DNA from: Globisporangium splendens
Lineage: Eukaryota > Oomycota > Peronosporomycetes > Pythiales > Pythiaceae
Direction of reading: 5' to 3'
DNA length: 64,000 nt
NCBI GenBank assembly: GCA_006386115.1
Contig: VFIW01000018.1
Coordinates: forward strand, 62,001-126,000
The translations under genes and the position numbers were made by a program. Below the pieces are notes generated by a model. That model did no database searches. It worked only from the letters and a program-made list of their open reading frames with translations, and was not told the origin of the DNA. Each line of letters opens with the position of its first letter. The stretch's first letter is position 1. Shown one piece after another: positions 45,230 to 56,226 of the stretch.

Positions 45230-46774
45230 TCACATTGATCGCAGGTAGTCCTTGGTGTAGTCGTCAAGTGGGAGTCCACCACTTCGTACTGCTGCAGCAC
45301 CGCTACCGGCAGGCTTTCCTCCAAATTTCTCCGTGTTGCCACCTTCAAAGCTTGCGTTTCTATCCAGCGGCTCCTTCGACCACTGGGAAGTCTCAGGAAG
45401 GCTCCCTGCTGATTCTGACGACGGATAAGTCGTGAAGTTGCGCACTAGCTCCTTCTCCTTGTTGTCTAAAGGTCTCGGCACCACTTCTGACGGCAACTGT
45501 GTGGGAAACAAGTGCTCGTATAAAAATGTCAACACCTCATCATGGCTCAACAATCGCTCGATCAATCGAACGCGGTCGGCTGCCGTAAAATCTTCAAAGT
45601 CTGGTCCCACGTCGTATTTCTGGTTTCGAATCCTGCCAGCAGTTGAACCCTGCAGTCCAGACTTGTCTTGTTTTCGATCGAAACCTGTCGAGATCCCGTT
45701 TCGTCGCTTGATTACTTCCCCTTTGATGGACTCGACACACTGGATGAAGAAATTTTCCAGATGTGAGCGCTCTTGTTCGTCTTTGCCAAGATACCGCTGC
45801 TGCTTCATCATAACCAACTCTCGATTCTTCTGCTGCAATTCTCGTTTCAAGGCTTTCAGTTGCCGCTTCATTTTCTCCTCACGTTCCTCAAGCATTGTCG
45901 GAGAGAGTGTGGATGCTTCCTGATTCAAATAAGGCAACCCACCAGGAGATCCACCTGGAACCGAGCTCTCTGAATTTCTCTTTGTCTGCTTTCTTGACAT
46001 TGCTGCGCTGCCTTTATTCTGCGACTCAAAAGCTGGAAGCATGCTGTTCTCAACGCCAGTGTTCGCTGGGGACGAAATGCGCACATCAAGCTCAGCGCGC
46101 AACAGCTTGTTTTGCTTCTTGCACGCCTTGAGCTGCTTCTCTAGCCAATTTCGGTCCTCTTCAATCGCTTCCAGTTTCTCTTTCATGTATTTCAGGTCCT
46201 TCGTCATTGACGTCGTAAACGCATCCAGTCTCAGCGCTTCTTTGCGGTACCAGTCTCGCTCCTCTTCTGTCTCTTTGATCTTCTCAGTCTTGTTTTCCAT
46301 CGTTTCGTTGCGATGCATCTTTTCCCGCATGTCATGGAGCTCTTTTTGGACATTGTACATGTGCGCTCGGCATGCAGCAAGAAAATCTTTCTCCTGGCGA
46401 CCAAGCACTGCGCTGATCTACCGATTAGAAAAAGCATTCGAAGAGTTCACACGTGAAACAAACTCGTTAACAGCATACCAGAGCTTTTCGTACCTTTTCA
46501 GAAAGAGACCCAACAACTTCGTGAAGCTGGGCATGTCTCTCTCGGACAACGGACATTCTACTCGTCACGAACCATGGCAACAATTACACCCGCGAAAACG
46601 TGGTCAGACAATTAGTAGTCACATCAAACGATCGGTGCGTCATGAACTGGCGTACGCTTCGGGTTCTTCAACGAGTTTCCTTGACTGCAGTTGTCCATTG
46701 TCACTTCCAGCACCATTACGCAGCGACGTCAGGAAGGTATCCTTTGAGAACACCTCCAGGTTGTCTTGGCTCAT
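45230..46774 (-). CDS. Coiled-coil protein of unknown function
   Basis: Three exons on the minus strand (46774-46656, 46557-46494, 46417-45230) join in consistent phase to give 456 residues. Residues ~40-160 are a strong coiled coil (VRERHAQLHEVVGSLSEK, EEERDWYRKEALRLDAF, EEDRNWLEKQLKACKKQN), followed by a second helical block (EEREEKMKRQLKALKREL). The C-terminal third has LERLLSHDEVLTFLYEHLF-like helices (written IERLL in the sequence) and a disordered end. The EERDWYRKEALRLD and DRNWLEKQLKA pattern is common in protist ciliary and basal-body proteins, but the family cannot be named with certainty. The frame is open upstream of 46774, so the start could be as far as 47063. A donor-like GTGAGT overlaps the stop, so a further 3' exon is possible. 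Confidence 0.65.
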
Positions 46775-47001
46775 ATTGAACGCGGGTGCAGCACTCAAGG
46801 AGAGGCTATTGAACTGTTCGGCTGACGCCAAACACAGCAATTCCTTCAACAGCAGAAATAGCTGCTGTCTTCTCAAGAAGCGAAACCAAGCAGAAACCGT
46901 CACGCAGACGAAGCGAAGCGAGCATGACAATTGGGTGAGACTGACAGACTTGCTCGCGGAGATGCTTGACGACGACGCTTCGTAGGCTTCATATCCAAAA
47001 G

Positions 47002-47547
47002 ATGATGTTTGGCGCAACCTCGACAGAGACGAAGCGATTCTTTGCTCTACCGATTTTTGCATTTCCAGAAGTAGACATTGGAGCAGAAATCTGTGGCGAT
47101 GGCGATGACGATTCAAGCGAAGACTGCGTTGAGCTCTTCGATATGCAGGACTTCTACACGATGGCTCAAGACTTGCTGCTCGTGAAGTTCCGGTGCTTCC
47201 AACCCGAGTTGAAGGTGGATGAAATCGCTCAGCGATTTCAAAAGGAGTTCGGCATCACCAAAGACCCACAACAACTGGAAGAGCGCTTTCAACTCCTCCA
47301 AGCACCCGAACTTCGCGCGCTTTTCGTTCTCTACCTTCAGGCGATCACCATGAACAAGGATGCGCAGTATGCAAGCGGCACGTATGCCATTCTTCCCGAC
47401 TACCAGGCATTACTCCGAAGCACGAGGACGTCTTGTGAAACAAAATTGTTCCGGTTCATCTACGACGAGGACAAGTTTCAGAATGAGCCAAATGAGATGA
47501 TAACCGTCGAGATCTCTGGTCGCAATTTCCCCAAGATACTTACTTAA
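47002..47547 (+). CDS. N-terminal part of SPRY-protein gene, or separate hypothetical gene
   Basis: ATG at 47002 (MMFGATSTETKRFF), 181 residues to the TAA at 47545-47547. The helical, acidic-basic protein (DFYTMAQDLLLVKFRCFQ, EEFRQ-type helices, FVLYLQAITMNKD) shows no domain I recognise. It may splice into the next open frame, which has an acceptor (CACAG) at about 47613 or 47634, but no convincing GT donor is visible; candidates are GTCGCA at 47519 and GTCGAG at 47506. The start lies only 228 bp from the divergent coiled-coil gene, so the two probably share a promoter region. Confidence 0.5.
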   Translation: MMFGATSTETKRFFALPIFAFPEVDIGAEICGDGDDDSSEDCVELFDMQDFYTMAQDLLLVKFRCFQPELKVDEIAQRFQKEFGITKDPQQLEERFQLLQAPELRALFVLYLQAITMNKDAQYASGTYAILPDYQALLRSTRTSCETKLFRFIYDEDKFQNEPNEMITVEISGRNFPKILT

Positions 47548-47650
47548 CCTTGACATCTCAACCTTTTGTCGCGCTTTGAGATTTCTCTGACCTTTGGCAT
47601 AGCACAGCAGGAAAGTGTCAAAAACACAGCTTTGCCGCTGCTCCAGCGTG

Positions 47651-49678
47651 ATGCAACAGCTTTGCACTGGCTTGGACGTCGGAACGCGAGCATCTCAACA
47701 CCAAGCGTTCACTCTCCAGGCAGCCAGTACTCGACTCGAGAAATTGCATCTTACCGACGCAGTCGCATTCTACGACTCTTGCCACGTGTTCAACCACTTG
47801 GAGCAGCCGATTTTCGACCGACTGATGCAGTTCGCAAAAGACCCCACTCTGATGGAACGACTCGCGCTTCTGAGACAACGGCATATAAAACCCAATTGGA
47901 TCAAGCAAGAGTCGAAGCAGCACCTGCACTCCGTTTTCGCGATGCAACATCGACAGAGACTCGCCAAGCTAGAGCAGATGAAGGCCATTGAGTTCGATCG
48001 GATCAAAAATCAGCTCGAAAAGGCGCTGGAAGACGACATTCAGTACATTCGAAGAACGCACGAAACTCTCTTAAACCACGAAAGGGCAAAACTGGACGCA
48101 AAGTACGAAGAGCAAATGGCGATGTTGAATGAAAAAATCGACGAGATGAGACACGAAACCTTGGAGCTTCAGAAAGTCTGTGAAAACAACGGATGGAACA
48201 ACCTTGAGCGAGATATTTTACAGTCTTCTCTTCAGATCGAGCGCACCTTTGGTGCCAGCGATTACTTGGTCCGACTGCTTATCCTCGCAGAAGATCTTGA
48301 TGCTGAACCCCTCCGGCGAGCTTTGATCGCCTACTTGAGTGAGGCTGGCAAATCCCCTCAATTCGCACTCAGACGGGAGATGACAAGCAAGGTGATTCCC
48401 GATACGACTGTGCTTGAGATACCGAAGCGTTGCCCAACGAGGGATCTTCGAGAGATCGAGTCGACAGCGAACAGGTTCATCCATCATGAGCTTATATCAC
48501 GTGAAGTTCATACTCGAAAGATCGCATTTGGGCGATTGGTTGCGTCATTATCCAACGATAAGCTCCGTCAACTCTTTCTCCACGCAATCTCTAGCATGGA
48601 AAAACCGAGTCGATCCACTGAGCGTAAACATGGAGTCCTTGTTGGGCAACACTTTCACAGCAGCACGTATCTTGACAGCGAGTTCTCGCACCAAATTGCT
48701 GCCGCTGTGGATTTCCCAGATGTGCTTGAGCAGGAATTTGCGCGCCGACGGGACTTCTCGTGTGTGAAGATGAACAGCCAGAGGATGGAGAAGCAAGCCA
48801 GTTTCTCCGAAGAAGACTGCGTGCTGCAACTCGAGGTCTCGCATCGATACTGCACTGTCCTGGCAACGAAAGAGCGCAAGCAGGGCGAGTCGGGCAAATG
48901 GATGTACGAGGTATGTGGCATACGCCGCAATGTGTCGTCTGTTCATCTTCTGCTGAACTAGAGCGTCGTCACCTGTAATCATCGCCTCTGCCCTTCGTTT
49001 CACTTGTCTGTAGGCAACTATCGAAGTCTTTGAGGGCGATGGCGAAAGCATTTTACTTGGGTGGGAGGTTCCACGCGGCCAGGGCGTATCTCCTGACGAA
49101 TCAACCACCACAGCCAGAGCACCAACCTATTCGACGTCGCTTCACCACGAGAACACATTTGATGCTCACCACTGTCCGTTGTCAGCATCTTCAGACCATG
49201 CGCAGCTTACCAAGTGCGCAACATTCGTTCCCGGTCTTTCTCCAAGCCAGGACGGGAAATCGTTCGGCGTGACGTGGCAATCCGACGGCGGACTGGACAT
49301 GGGCATGCTCCACGCCAACGGCCAGCCGCGCTCAGGCGCGCCTTGCTTCCGCGTCGGGGACGTCATCGGGTGCACGATCAACCAGGACGACGCGGTGCCG
49401 CGTCTGTGGTTCTACCTGAACGGCAACCAGGTGCTGCCGGCGCCGCCATCTACAGCCAGCAGCAATATCGCGCCAACGATAGCTCAGAACGCGGGTATCG
49501 CCGTGCAGAACCCGCCGCCGTGTCGAAGTACTCATCCAAGAAGAAGCCGCAGATGCGCGTGCGCTTCAACTTCCGCAGCGCCTTCCGCTTCCCCATTGCG
49601 GGCTTTGAACCTTATGGCGCACCAATGCAGCAAAGCTCAGGTGTTTCCTTTCAAAAGTGTGTCTATTTCCACCAATGA
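47651..49678 (+). CDS. SPRY-domain protein with probable internal frameshift
   Basis: Exons 47651-48910 (frame open from about 47615) and 49014-49678 join in phase 0. The first exon encodes a long helical protein with a coiled coil (RLAKLEQMKAIEFDRIKNQL, KYEEQMAMLNEKIDEMRH). The SPRY domain begins around the junction: GESGKWMYE | ATIEVFEGDGESILLGW, then GKSFGVTWQSDG, GDVIGCTINQDD and LWFYLNGNQV. Right after NGNQVLPA the sensible reading moves to another frame (IYSQQQYRAND, then MRVRFNFRSAFRFPIAG and FEPYGAP), which looks like the true end of the domain. A one- or two-base change in the GC-rich run 49430-49455 explains this, as sequencing error or mutation. SPRY modules mediate protein binding; the target is unknown. 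Confidence 0.6.
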
Positions 49679-49811
49679 AATTACCGAATCATGAATTTCC
49701 AGCCAATGGTAATAGGTTATTTGCATTTAAAGAGTGATGGTCGCATTTTGAACTTTGGCGGGGGCGGGCATAGCGTCATATCCAAAGAGAGGGCGGAATT
49801 CAAGGGAGAAC

Positions 49812-52297
49812 ATGGGCGTCGCGGGCTTGCTGCCGGCGCTCAAGAGCGTGACGGACCAGGTGCACGTCGCCAAGTACGCGGGGAAGATCGTGGGCATCGA
49901 CGCCGCCGGGTGGCTCTACAAGGGTGCGTACAGCTGCCCCATGGATGTCGTGTTGCGCAACAAGAACTCCGACGGGTACGTCTCGGGAATCAAATGCGTT
50001 GCAGTGGGATGATATTAATTCGACGACATCACGATGCTATTTAAACCATGCACGTGTGCGCTTCACAGGTACTTGAATTACTGTATGCAGCAGATCAAGA
50101 TGCTGGAAGAGCACCGAGTGACACCGATTTTTGTGTTTGATGGCGGGCATCTACCGGCGAAAGCAGCACTTAATGCCGAACGGAACAGGTTCGATTACGC
50201 GCAAAGAGCAGCAAAAGTTACTGCTGTCACTGCGACGACAATGCTGACGCGATTATTTGCGTGTGGGTGGTATTGTTGACAGGAGTCGTGAGATCTGGAA
50301 AACAAAAGCGATGCGACAGCTGAAGAGCGGAGATGAGAGTGGAAGCTACTCGGCGTTTTCAAGAGCAGTCTCGGTGACGAACGAGATGGTGATGAAGTTC
50401 ATCGCTGTGTTGCGGCGTATGGACATCACCTTCTACGTCGCTCCGTACGAAGCGGATGCGCAGTTGGCGTACATGTCGAGACAAAAGATAATCGATGCGG
50501 TGATATCAGAAGACTCGGACTGCATCCCGTACGGCTGCAAGACAGTAAGTCATATGATGAAATGCTTGGTAATAGTAGATCTACATTGACCCTGTCGTTC
50601 GGCGCACGTTCTTGTATAGATATTGTTCAAGTGGAGCCCTGATGGATGGGCAAGTGAGCTAAAGCGACGCAGTTTGGGGGCAAACGAAGAACTCTCATTT
50701 GTTGGGTGGACAGAAGACATGGTACTGCGCACCCTGCGCACGTCGCCGCAAATTGCATTATGTCTAACGCGCTTATATGTGATGTGTAGTTCATCCAGTT
50801 GTGCGTCCTTTGCGGCTGTGATTACTGTCCGTCCATTCCCGGAGTTGGCATCGTCACTGCGTACAAATTCGTTGAGACGTACAAATCACCAGTAAAAGTA
50901 AGTGTTTTTGCTTTGATCGCGAGCTCCCTTCATCAGCGGTATATTTTATTGTGATTGTTTTCAGGTCGTGACAGCTCTTGAGAAGCAAAAACACTCGGCT
51001 ATTCCACCAAAGTATGCTGAAAACTTCTACTCGGCTATTATCACTTTCCGACACCACCTCATTTTCGACCCACGCGACAAGGTAAGGGTTTCGCAATGTT
51101 TGCATGATCTTGCGTTGATGCTGACCTCGTCTATTGTTCCCGACATCAAACACTCAGAAACTCAAGATGCTGAATCCCTTGACTTTGTCGAAAGACATTC
51201 TGCATCTGGTGGACAAGGAGTTGCACTTCTTGGGCGATATTGAGCTTAGAGATGACGTCGTCGCCTTGATCGCTAGTGGAGAAGTGCATCCCGTCACACT
51301 AGAGAGCTATGACTGGAAAAAGCTGGCTGCAGAACTCGAAGAGGGGCGCCAATTTACTATGCCTCCAAACCCAAGCGCACGCTCGATGACATCAACGGAG
51401 AGCAGCATTTTAGAGAAGCCAGAAAAGAGTCGTCATGATTACGATGATCAATCCAGCTACGGCACCGATTTTTCCGAAGTTACTGCGAGTGAGCGAGGTG
51501 TCTCACTTCAACGCCAAGGAAGCAAGAAGAGGAAATATGATGCTGGTCGAGTTGAGGCAAATGAAGAGCAGCCTAAGCCAGCGTCAACTTCCTGGAATCA
51601 CCTCGACAGTGTGTTGGGAAGCTCGGTGCACATCTTGAACTTCCGAAGTCCGAAAGTGAGCGACAATTTCAAACCGTTAGTCTCGCTTTCAAATCACGCA
51701 CCGCTGCGTCATGGAAGCAACGCGACAACAGAATTGAAAGAATTTGAAAACCGACCGGTTCGCCAAAACGTAAGGCGAATAAAGAATCCGACCAACAGGA
51801 GACGAGAAGAAAACGGGAGTGGGTTTGAAGGAGAGGTGTCCTGTCGAATTGATTCATCCAGCACAAGCCAGCGTCCACACAGATCTTCTCAACTCGGCAG
51901 TAAATCAGCACCTTCAAAAGAAGACGATGCTGCAAGCACACCGGTCCCTGCTGCATCGCTGCCGATCACAAATAAACCCCTCCAAAGACCTCTACCGTTT
52001 GTACCTCGGAATACTTCATACTTTCCGGAGAATGTCGCCAGCAGCAGCAGTTTAGGTGAAGAAAGTGGGAGTGAGATATTGTGGGCACTGCCATCGTTTC
52101 AAGATAAACCGAGGGCACCTCTGTCGGTATACTCAACCTATTCACGAGCAACGTACGCAGAAGAAAAATGGGATCGCATACTTGGGGCAGAAGTCGATGA
52201 AAGCGGTGAGAGTGAGAGCAGCCAGATGCAGACCGTTCGTTCCCAGAGTACGACGAGCGTTGCTTCCGAGACTGCAAATACTGTTGCCTCAAGATGA
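49812..52297 (+). CDS. EXO1: EXO1-like 5'-3' exonuclease (FEN1/XPG family)
   Basis: Seven exons (49812-49975, 50069-50188, 50283-50544, 50620-50721, 50790-50897, 50965-51081, 51158-52297) give 670 residues. The N-terminal XPG-N and XPG-I blocks are complete: IVGIDAAGWLYKGAY with Asp30, VFDGGHLPAK with Asp79, APYEADAQLAYM and SEDSDCIPYGCKT, then the helix-hairpin-helix CGCDYCPSIPGVG. After LPAK the 44 residues to TNEM align without gaps to human EXO1 (LPSK...THAM), which fixes the weak donor at 50189. The C-terminal half is disordered and poorly conserved, as in other EXO1 proteins. EXO1 resects DNA ends and acts in mismatch repair. Confidence 0.9.
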
Positions 52298-52451
52298 ATG
52301 CACAAGCCGAGACGTGTCATGGAGTTGGTAATACATTATGCTTAATTTATGGTTGATACGGTTGACTACTGGGTGCGTGCTCCATTTTGCTGCAGCGCGC
52401 TGTGGATTACTACTTCCCCATGTTTCAAGCGACCTTGCTCAGAACGAGAGT
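52298..52451. other. Short intergenic stretch, convergent gene ends
   Basis: 3' flanks of the EXO1-like gene and the next minus-strand gene. Nothing recognised. Confidence 0.4.
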
Positions 52452-53171
52452 TCACCAGTACTTGGAATCCGCCGTCGCGGGTCGTGCTTCGTCATCTTTC
52501 ATTGAGCTCATTGCTGCTGAAGCTCCACCATGGAAATACCCGTTTTGTATTACGTCGAACGGAGTGGGACGCGATGCGAACGCCATCGAGGTGTTCCGAC
52601 TGCTGCTGCTGTACTGGTATTGGTGCTGGCGCGGAGGTTCATACTGATGGTGCGAAGTCGCGTACGGATTGTGTTGGTGTGGGTACTGATGCTGAGAGTG
52701 GTGATTGATCGCGGGTGTCACGGGTGCAACCATCGCAGCACGCGATGGCTGGACGGGATCTCGCGACGAAGAAGAAGAAGACACGAAGAAACTCGACTCG
52801 CCCATGGATTCCTCGAGCGCATGGATACCCATTTCCGACTCGGGGGTGCCGCCATCGACAGCGCCGCGGCGGCCAAAGCGTCCGCGATGGTCATTCTGCA
52901 GCGGCTGGAGCTTCTGGAGAAACTGGATGTTCGCCTTGATCACCATGGCGCGCTTGCGTCGCGGCTGCTCGCCATTCTTGTCGCTGTTGCTGTACATGTC
53001 GTCGTCGTCATCGTCGTCCTTGTCGGCGTCGGCGCCAGAGTCGTGCAGCGTCTCCATGTCGTCGATGACCATAGCGCAGGACGTATCGCGCGCGGCCGGA
53101 TCCACCGCGCGGTACAAACGCTTCGGCTTTTGCGCATCGCGAGAGCGCTTCATGCCCACGCGCAGCGCCAT
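52452..53171 (-). CDS. Unknown acidic/low-complexity protein
   Basis: Intronless, 239 residues from the ATG at 53171 (MALRVGMKRSRDAQKPKR). Visible parts are a basic N-terminus with a possible nuclear signal (KRSRDAQKPKR), an Asp run (DKDDDDDDD), a basic patch QPRRKRAMVIKANIQFLQ with a short helix, a Ser-rich run and a His/Gln/Tyr-rich tail (HHSQHQYPHQHNPY, RQHQYQYSSSS). No domain was recognised. Composition suggests a nuclear, largely disordered protein. Some confidence comes from the length of the frame and the absence of a better frame on the other strand. Confidence 0.55.
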   Translation of the reverse strand: MALRVGMKRSRDAQKPKRLYRAVDPAARDTSCAMVIDDMETLHDSGADADKDDDDDDDMYSNSDKNGEQPRRKRAMVIKANIQFLQKLQPLQNDHRGRFGRRGAVDGGTPESEMGIHALEESMGESSFFVSSSSSSRDPVQPSRAAMVAPVTPAINHHSQHQYPHQHNPYATSHHQYEPPRQHQYQYSSSSRNTSMAFASRPTPFDVIQNGYFHGGASAAMSSMKDDEARPATADSKYW

Positions 53172-53486
53172 TTTCGCGTCTTGGATATACTGATGGCGAT
53201 GGACTGCGCCTGTCGGTGCGAGAGTGCGACTGAATGACTGGAAAGAAGGAAAGAAGGGAAGGATGGAAAGAATCAATGTGAGTGTCCATATGCGTACCTA
53301 CCCATACATATCCCAGATGTTTTTGTTTTTGTTTTTCTTTTTCGCAGGGATTGGATATGGGGGCGAGCAGCGGCTGGTGGTGGTAGACGCATTCTGTATG
53401 GATGTGCATGCCGCCATACTTTGTTCAAGTATAAAATTGCGGCGTTGCAACTGACGTATGCACGAAAGAAACGCCAGCATTCTCAT

Positions 53487-54236
53487 ATGAAACGCCGCCG
53501 CTTGCTCACGCTCATCGTGCATGCGCCGGATCTCACGCACCCGCAGCGGCGACTCGCCATCGAGTGCGCTCTTCACGCCTGTGATGGCGGTCAGCGCGCG
53601 ATCGATTTCCTACAGCTGCGCTGCACAGCTGGCGGCATCGAGAGCACGGATGGGACGCAGCGCGACGCCGCGATCTTGCATGACGCCCGCATGCGCCTTC
53701 AAGAGCTTCTCGAGGACGTTGATAATGACAGGAAGCCCGCGCTGGTTGTGAATGCGCCGCTAGCGATTATGCGCTCCATTGCGATAAGTGAGTTTGACGG
53801 ATGGCATGTGAAAGAACGCGATCTGCAGCATGAAGGGCTTGCACAGTTGATTCAGGAGACGCGAGCACAGAAGGCGCTGGTTGTTGGCTGCTCGGTGCAT
53901 TCTGTTGCTTCTGCCTTACTTGCAGCGCGCATGGGCGTCGATTATATCCAAGTGGGGACGATGTTCCCGACGCCGTCGCACCCGGAGAAAGCCACGCCGG
54001 AGTCGATTGAAGGACCGCAATTGCTGCGTGAGATCCTGACAGAAATGGACGATGATGGAATCTCCCCCACGCCGCCGCTCATTGGCGTCGGCGGCATCAA
54101 CACGGCGCAGGACATTCAGGACGTCCTAAGTGCAGGCGCCAGCGGCGTCGCGATGATCCGCGGCATCCTCGCGGCCGAGCATGCGAGCCAAGCCTCGGCA
54201 GAGTATCGTAGGATCCTCGACCAATTTCAAGCATGA
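53487..54236 (+). CDS. Thiamine-phosphate-synthase-like protein (ThiE/TenI fold)
   Basis: Intronless, 249 residues from the ATG at 53487; the upstream open part has no ATG. The TMP-synthase/TenI barrel is recognised from the ordered motifs FLQLR (41-45), VVNAPLAI (87-94), GCSVHSVASALLAARMG (134-150), DYIQVGTMFPTPSHPE (152-167) and PPLIGVGGINTAQDIQ with AGASGVAMIRGI. In ThiE these contact the phosphates and join hydroxymethylpyrimidine-PP to thiazole-P. TenI-type homologues instead act as thiazole aromatases, so the reaction cannot be fixed from sequence alone. Tail-to-tail with CCT5. Confidence 0.85.
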   Translation: MKRRRLLTLIVHAPDLTHPQRRLAIECALHACDGGQRAIDFLQLRCTAGGIESTDGTQRDAAILHDARMRLQELLEDVDNDRKPALVVNAPLAIMRSIAISEFDGWHVKERDLQHEGLAQLIQETRAQKALVVGCSVHSVASALLAARMGVDYIQVGTMFPTPSHPEKATPESIEGPQLLREILTEMDDDGISPTPPLIGVGGINTAQDIQDVLSAGASGVAMIRGILAAEHASQASAEYRRILDQFQA

Positions 54237-54396
54237 GCCTTTGGAGAAAACGAGACAAAAGAAACAAAATGGAAAAGGCAACGAACTAGGCAGAACGAGC
54301 AAACTATAAACTAAATTTTTGTTGTTCCCATATTCATGTGCACTTGCGCTGAACATTTAGAGAAAAGATCTCTTCTCCACTAAAGTTATCACGCGC

Positions 54397-56226
54397 TTAT
54401 GCGTAGCCGCCGTCCATGATGACGTCGTCGATCTTGAGGATCATGCGCACGACCTGGGTCGCCAGCTGGAGCTGCTGCTGCTTGCCGATCAGCGTCTCGA
54501 ACACGTGTTGCTCCTTCATGTCGTTCGTACCTGTGGAGTTGCAGTCGATGCCCAGGCGCGGGTTCTTCTCGCTCAGTTGCATCGAGCGCACCGCGGAGAG
54601 CGAGTCGATCGGGCTCAAGCCACTGTTCTCCGCCAGCGCCATTGGCACATCTTCTAACGCGTCGGCGAACGCGCGGATCGCGTACTGCTCGATGCCCGTG
54701 ATCTTGTCGGCGTTCTCGCGGACTTCGATAGCACACGCGATCTCCGCGGCGCCGCCACCGTATACGATGCGGTTGTTCTTGATCAGGTTGCGCGTCACAC
54801 ACATCGCATCATGGAGCGAGCGCTTGGCTTCCTCGACGATCATCTTGTTGCCACCGCGGACGAGCACCGTGATCGCATCCGAGCTCGCGCAGTCTTCAAT
54901 CACGAGCATGCGTTCCTTGGTCGTGCCGAACGCGACTTCGCGCACCGTACCGGCGCGACCCAGCTTTTCGGCGCTCAGTTCCGAGAAACGAGGCACAATA
55001 CGGGCACCCGTGGCAATCGCAATCAATTCCAACTCGACGCCACCGACCCAACGCACAGCTGGCAACTGGTTCTGCAAGAGCAAGTGGTTCGCTTCGTCGT
55101 CAAAGCCCCACTGGCAGATCACGAGGTTCGCACCGCTGTCCTTCACTTGCTGGATCATCGTCTTGAAGTACTCCTGTTCGTTCGCGTACAGCTTCTCGTA
55201 CGCCTCCACGCTCGTGATCTCCAGCTTGTGCTTGGTCTTTGGCTTTGGTGGCTCGAACGGGCACGTGAGCACGCACAGCTTGGCATCCTTGACTTCCTTT
55301 GGCATCTGTGGGTGCGAAAAATCCTTGTCGATCACGATACCATTGATCAGCGCCGTCTCCTCCAAAGTGCCGCCTGGCTTGCCCTCGACCTTGATCAGGT
55401 CAAAGTTGACATCGCGAGTCTCGAAGTTCGCCACCTTGCAAACGGCGTCGACGGCGATCTGCGCCATCTGACGCTTGTATTTGTTGATAATCTTGGACGA
55501 GAGCGTCGTCATCGCGGTCTCCACGAGCGGCGTCGGGTCTTCTGGGGTAAAGTGGATGACGTCACCGATCTTCTCCAAGTGCTTGCATGCGATCTCGCAC
55601 GCTTCTTCAAAGCCATCAGCAATGCGCATCGGGTGCAATCCGTGCGCGAGCAACTTCTCCGCCTGCTCCAAGAGCGCGCCAGCGAGCACGACGACACCCG
55701 TGGTACCGTCGCCGATCTCGTTATCCTGCGACTGTGAGAGCTCCACGAGCAAGTGCGCCACGCGGTGCTCCACGTGCATCTGCTCCAAAATGGTCGCGCC
55801 ATCGTTCGAGATCGTGACGTCGCCGTCCTGACTCACCATCATCTTGTCCATACCTGCATGTATCCAGAGTTCCATTAGCATCACATACGATACAAACACG
55901 CATTTCTTTCTTCCAAAAGCTAGACGACTGGGAGATTAGTACGCACCACGAGGACCAAGCGAGGTACGCAACAAGCTGGACACCGTACGCGCCGCCAAGA
56001 TGTTGCTCTGTATAAACACAAAAGAGCCATATCATTATCCATATTCGCATCCTTCCTCAAACATATAATCCCAGCATGTATCTAGAAAGATCCCGTCGCA
56101 TTGGTGGGGAACATAACGTGTCAATAGACGCACCTTGATAGCCTCCACGCCCTTGACGCGCGCCTTCTGCTCCTGGTCCCTCAGGATAATGAAGGGGCGA
56201 CCGTATTCATCAAAGACCATCGACAT
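54397..56226 (-). CDS. CCT5: Chaperonin CCT subunit epsilon (TCP-1 epsilon)
   Basis: Three exons on the minus strand (56226-56134, 56007-55947, 55853-54397) give 536 residues, the usual length for CCT5. The start [19 protein letters not shown] is diagnostic for the epsilon subunit. ATP-site motifs are SLGPRG-MDKMMV, DGATIL and GDGTTG (99-104). [33 protein letters not shown] and [16 protein letters not shown] are also epsilon-type. Intron phases agree (0 and 1). CCT is the hetero-octameric double-ring chaperonin that folds actin and tubulin in the cytosol. Confidence 0.97.

Noticed and set aside
54811..55737. Long plus-strand open frame (about 308 codons) opposite CCT5
   Set aside because: Exact antisense of a strongly conserved CCT5 exon; the open frame follows from its GC-rich codon use.
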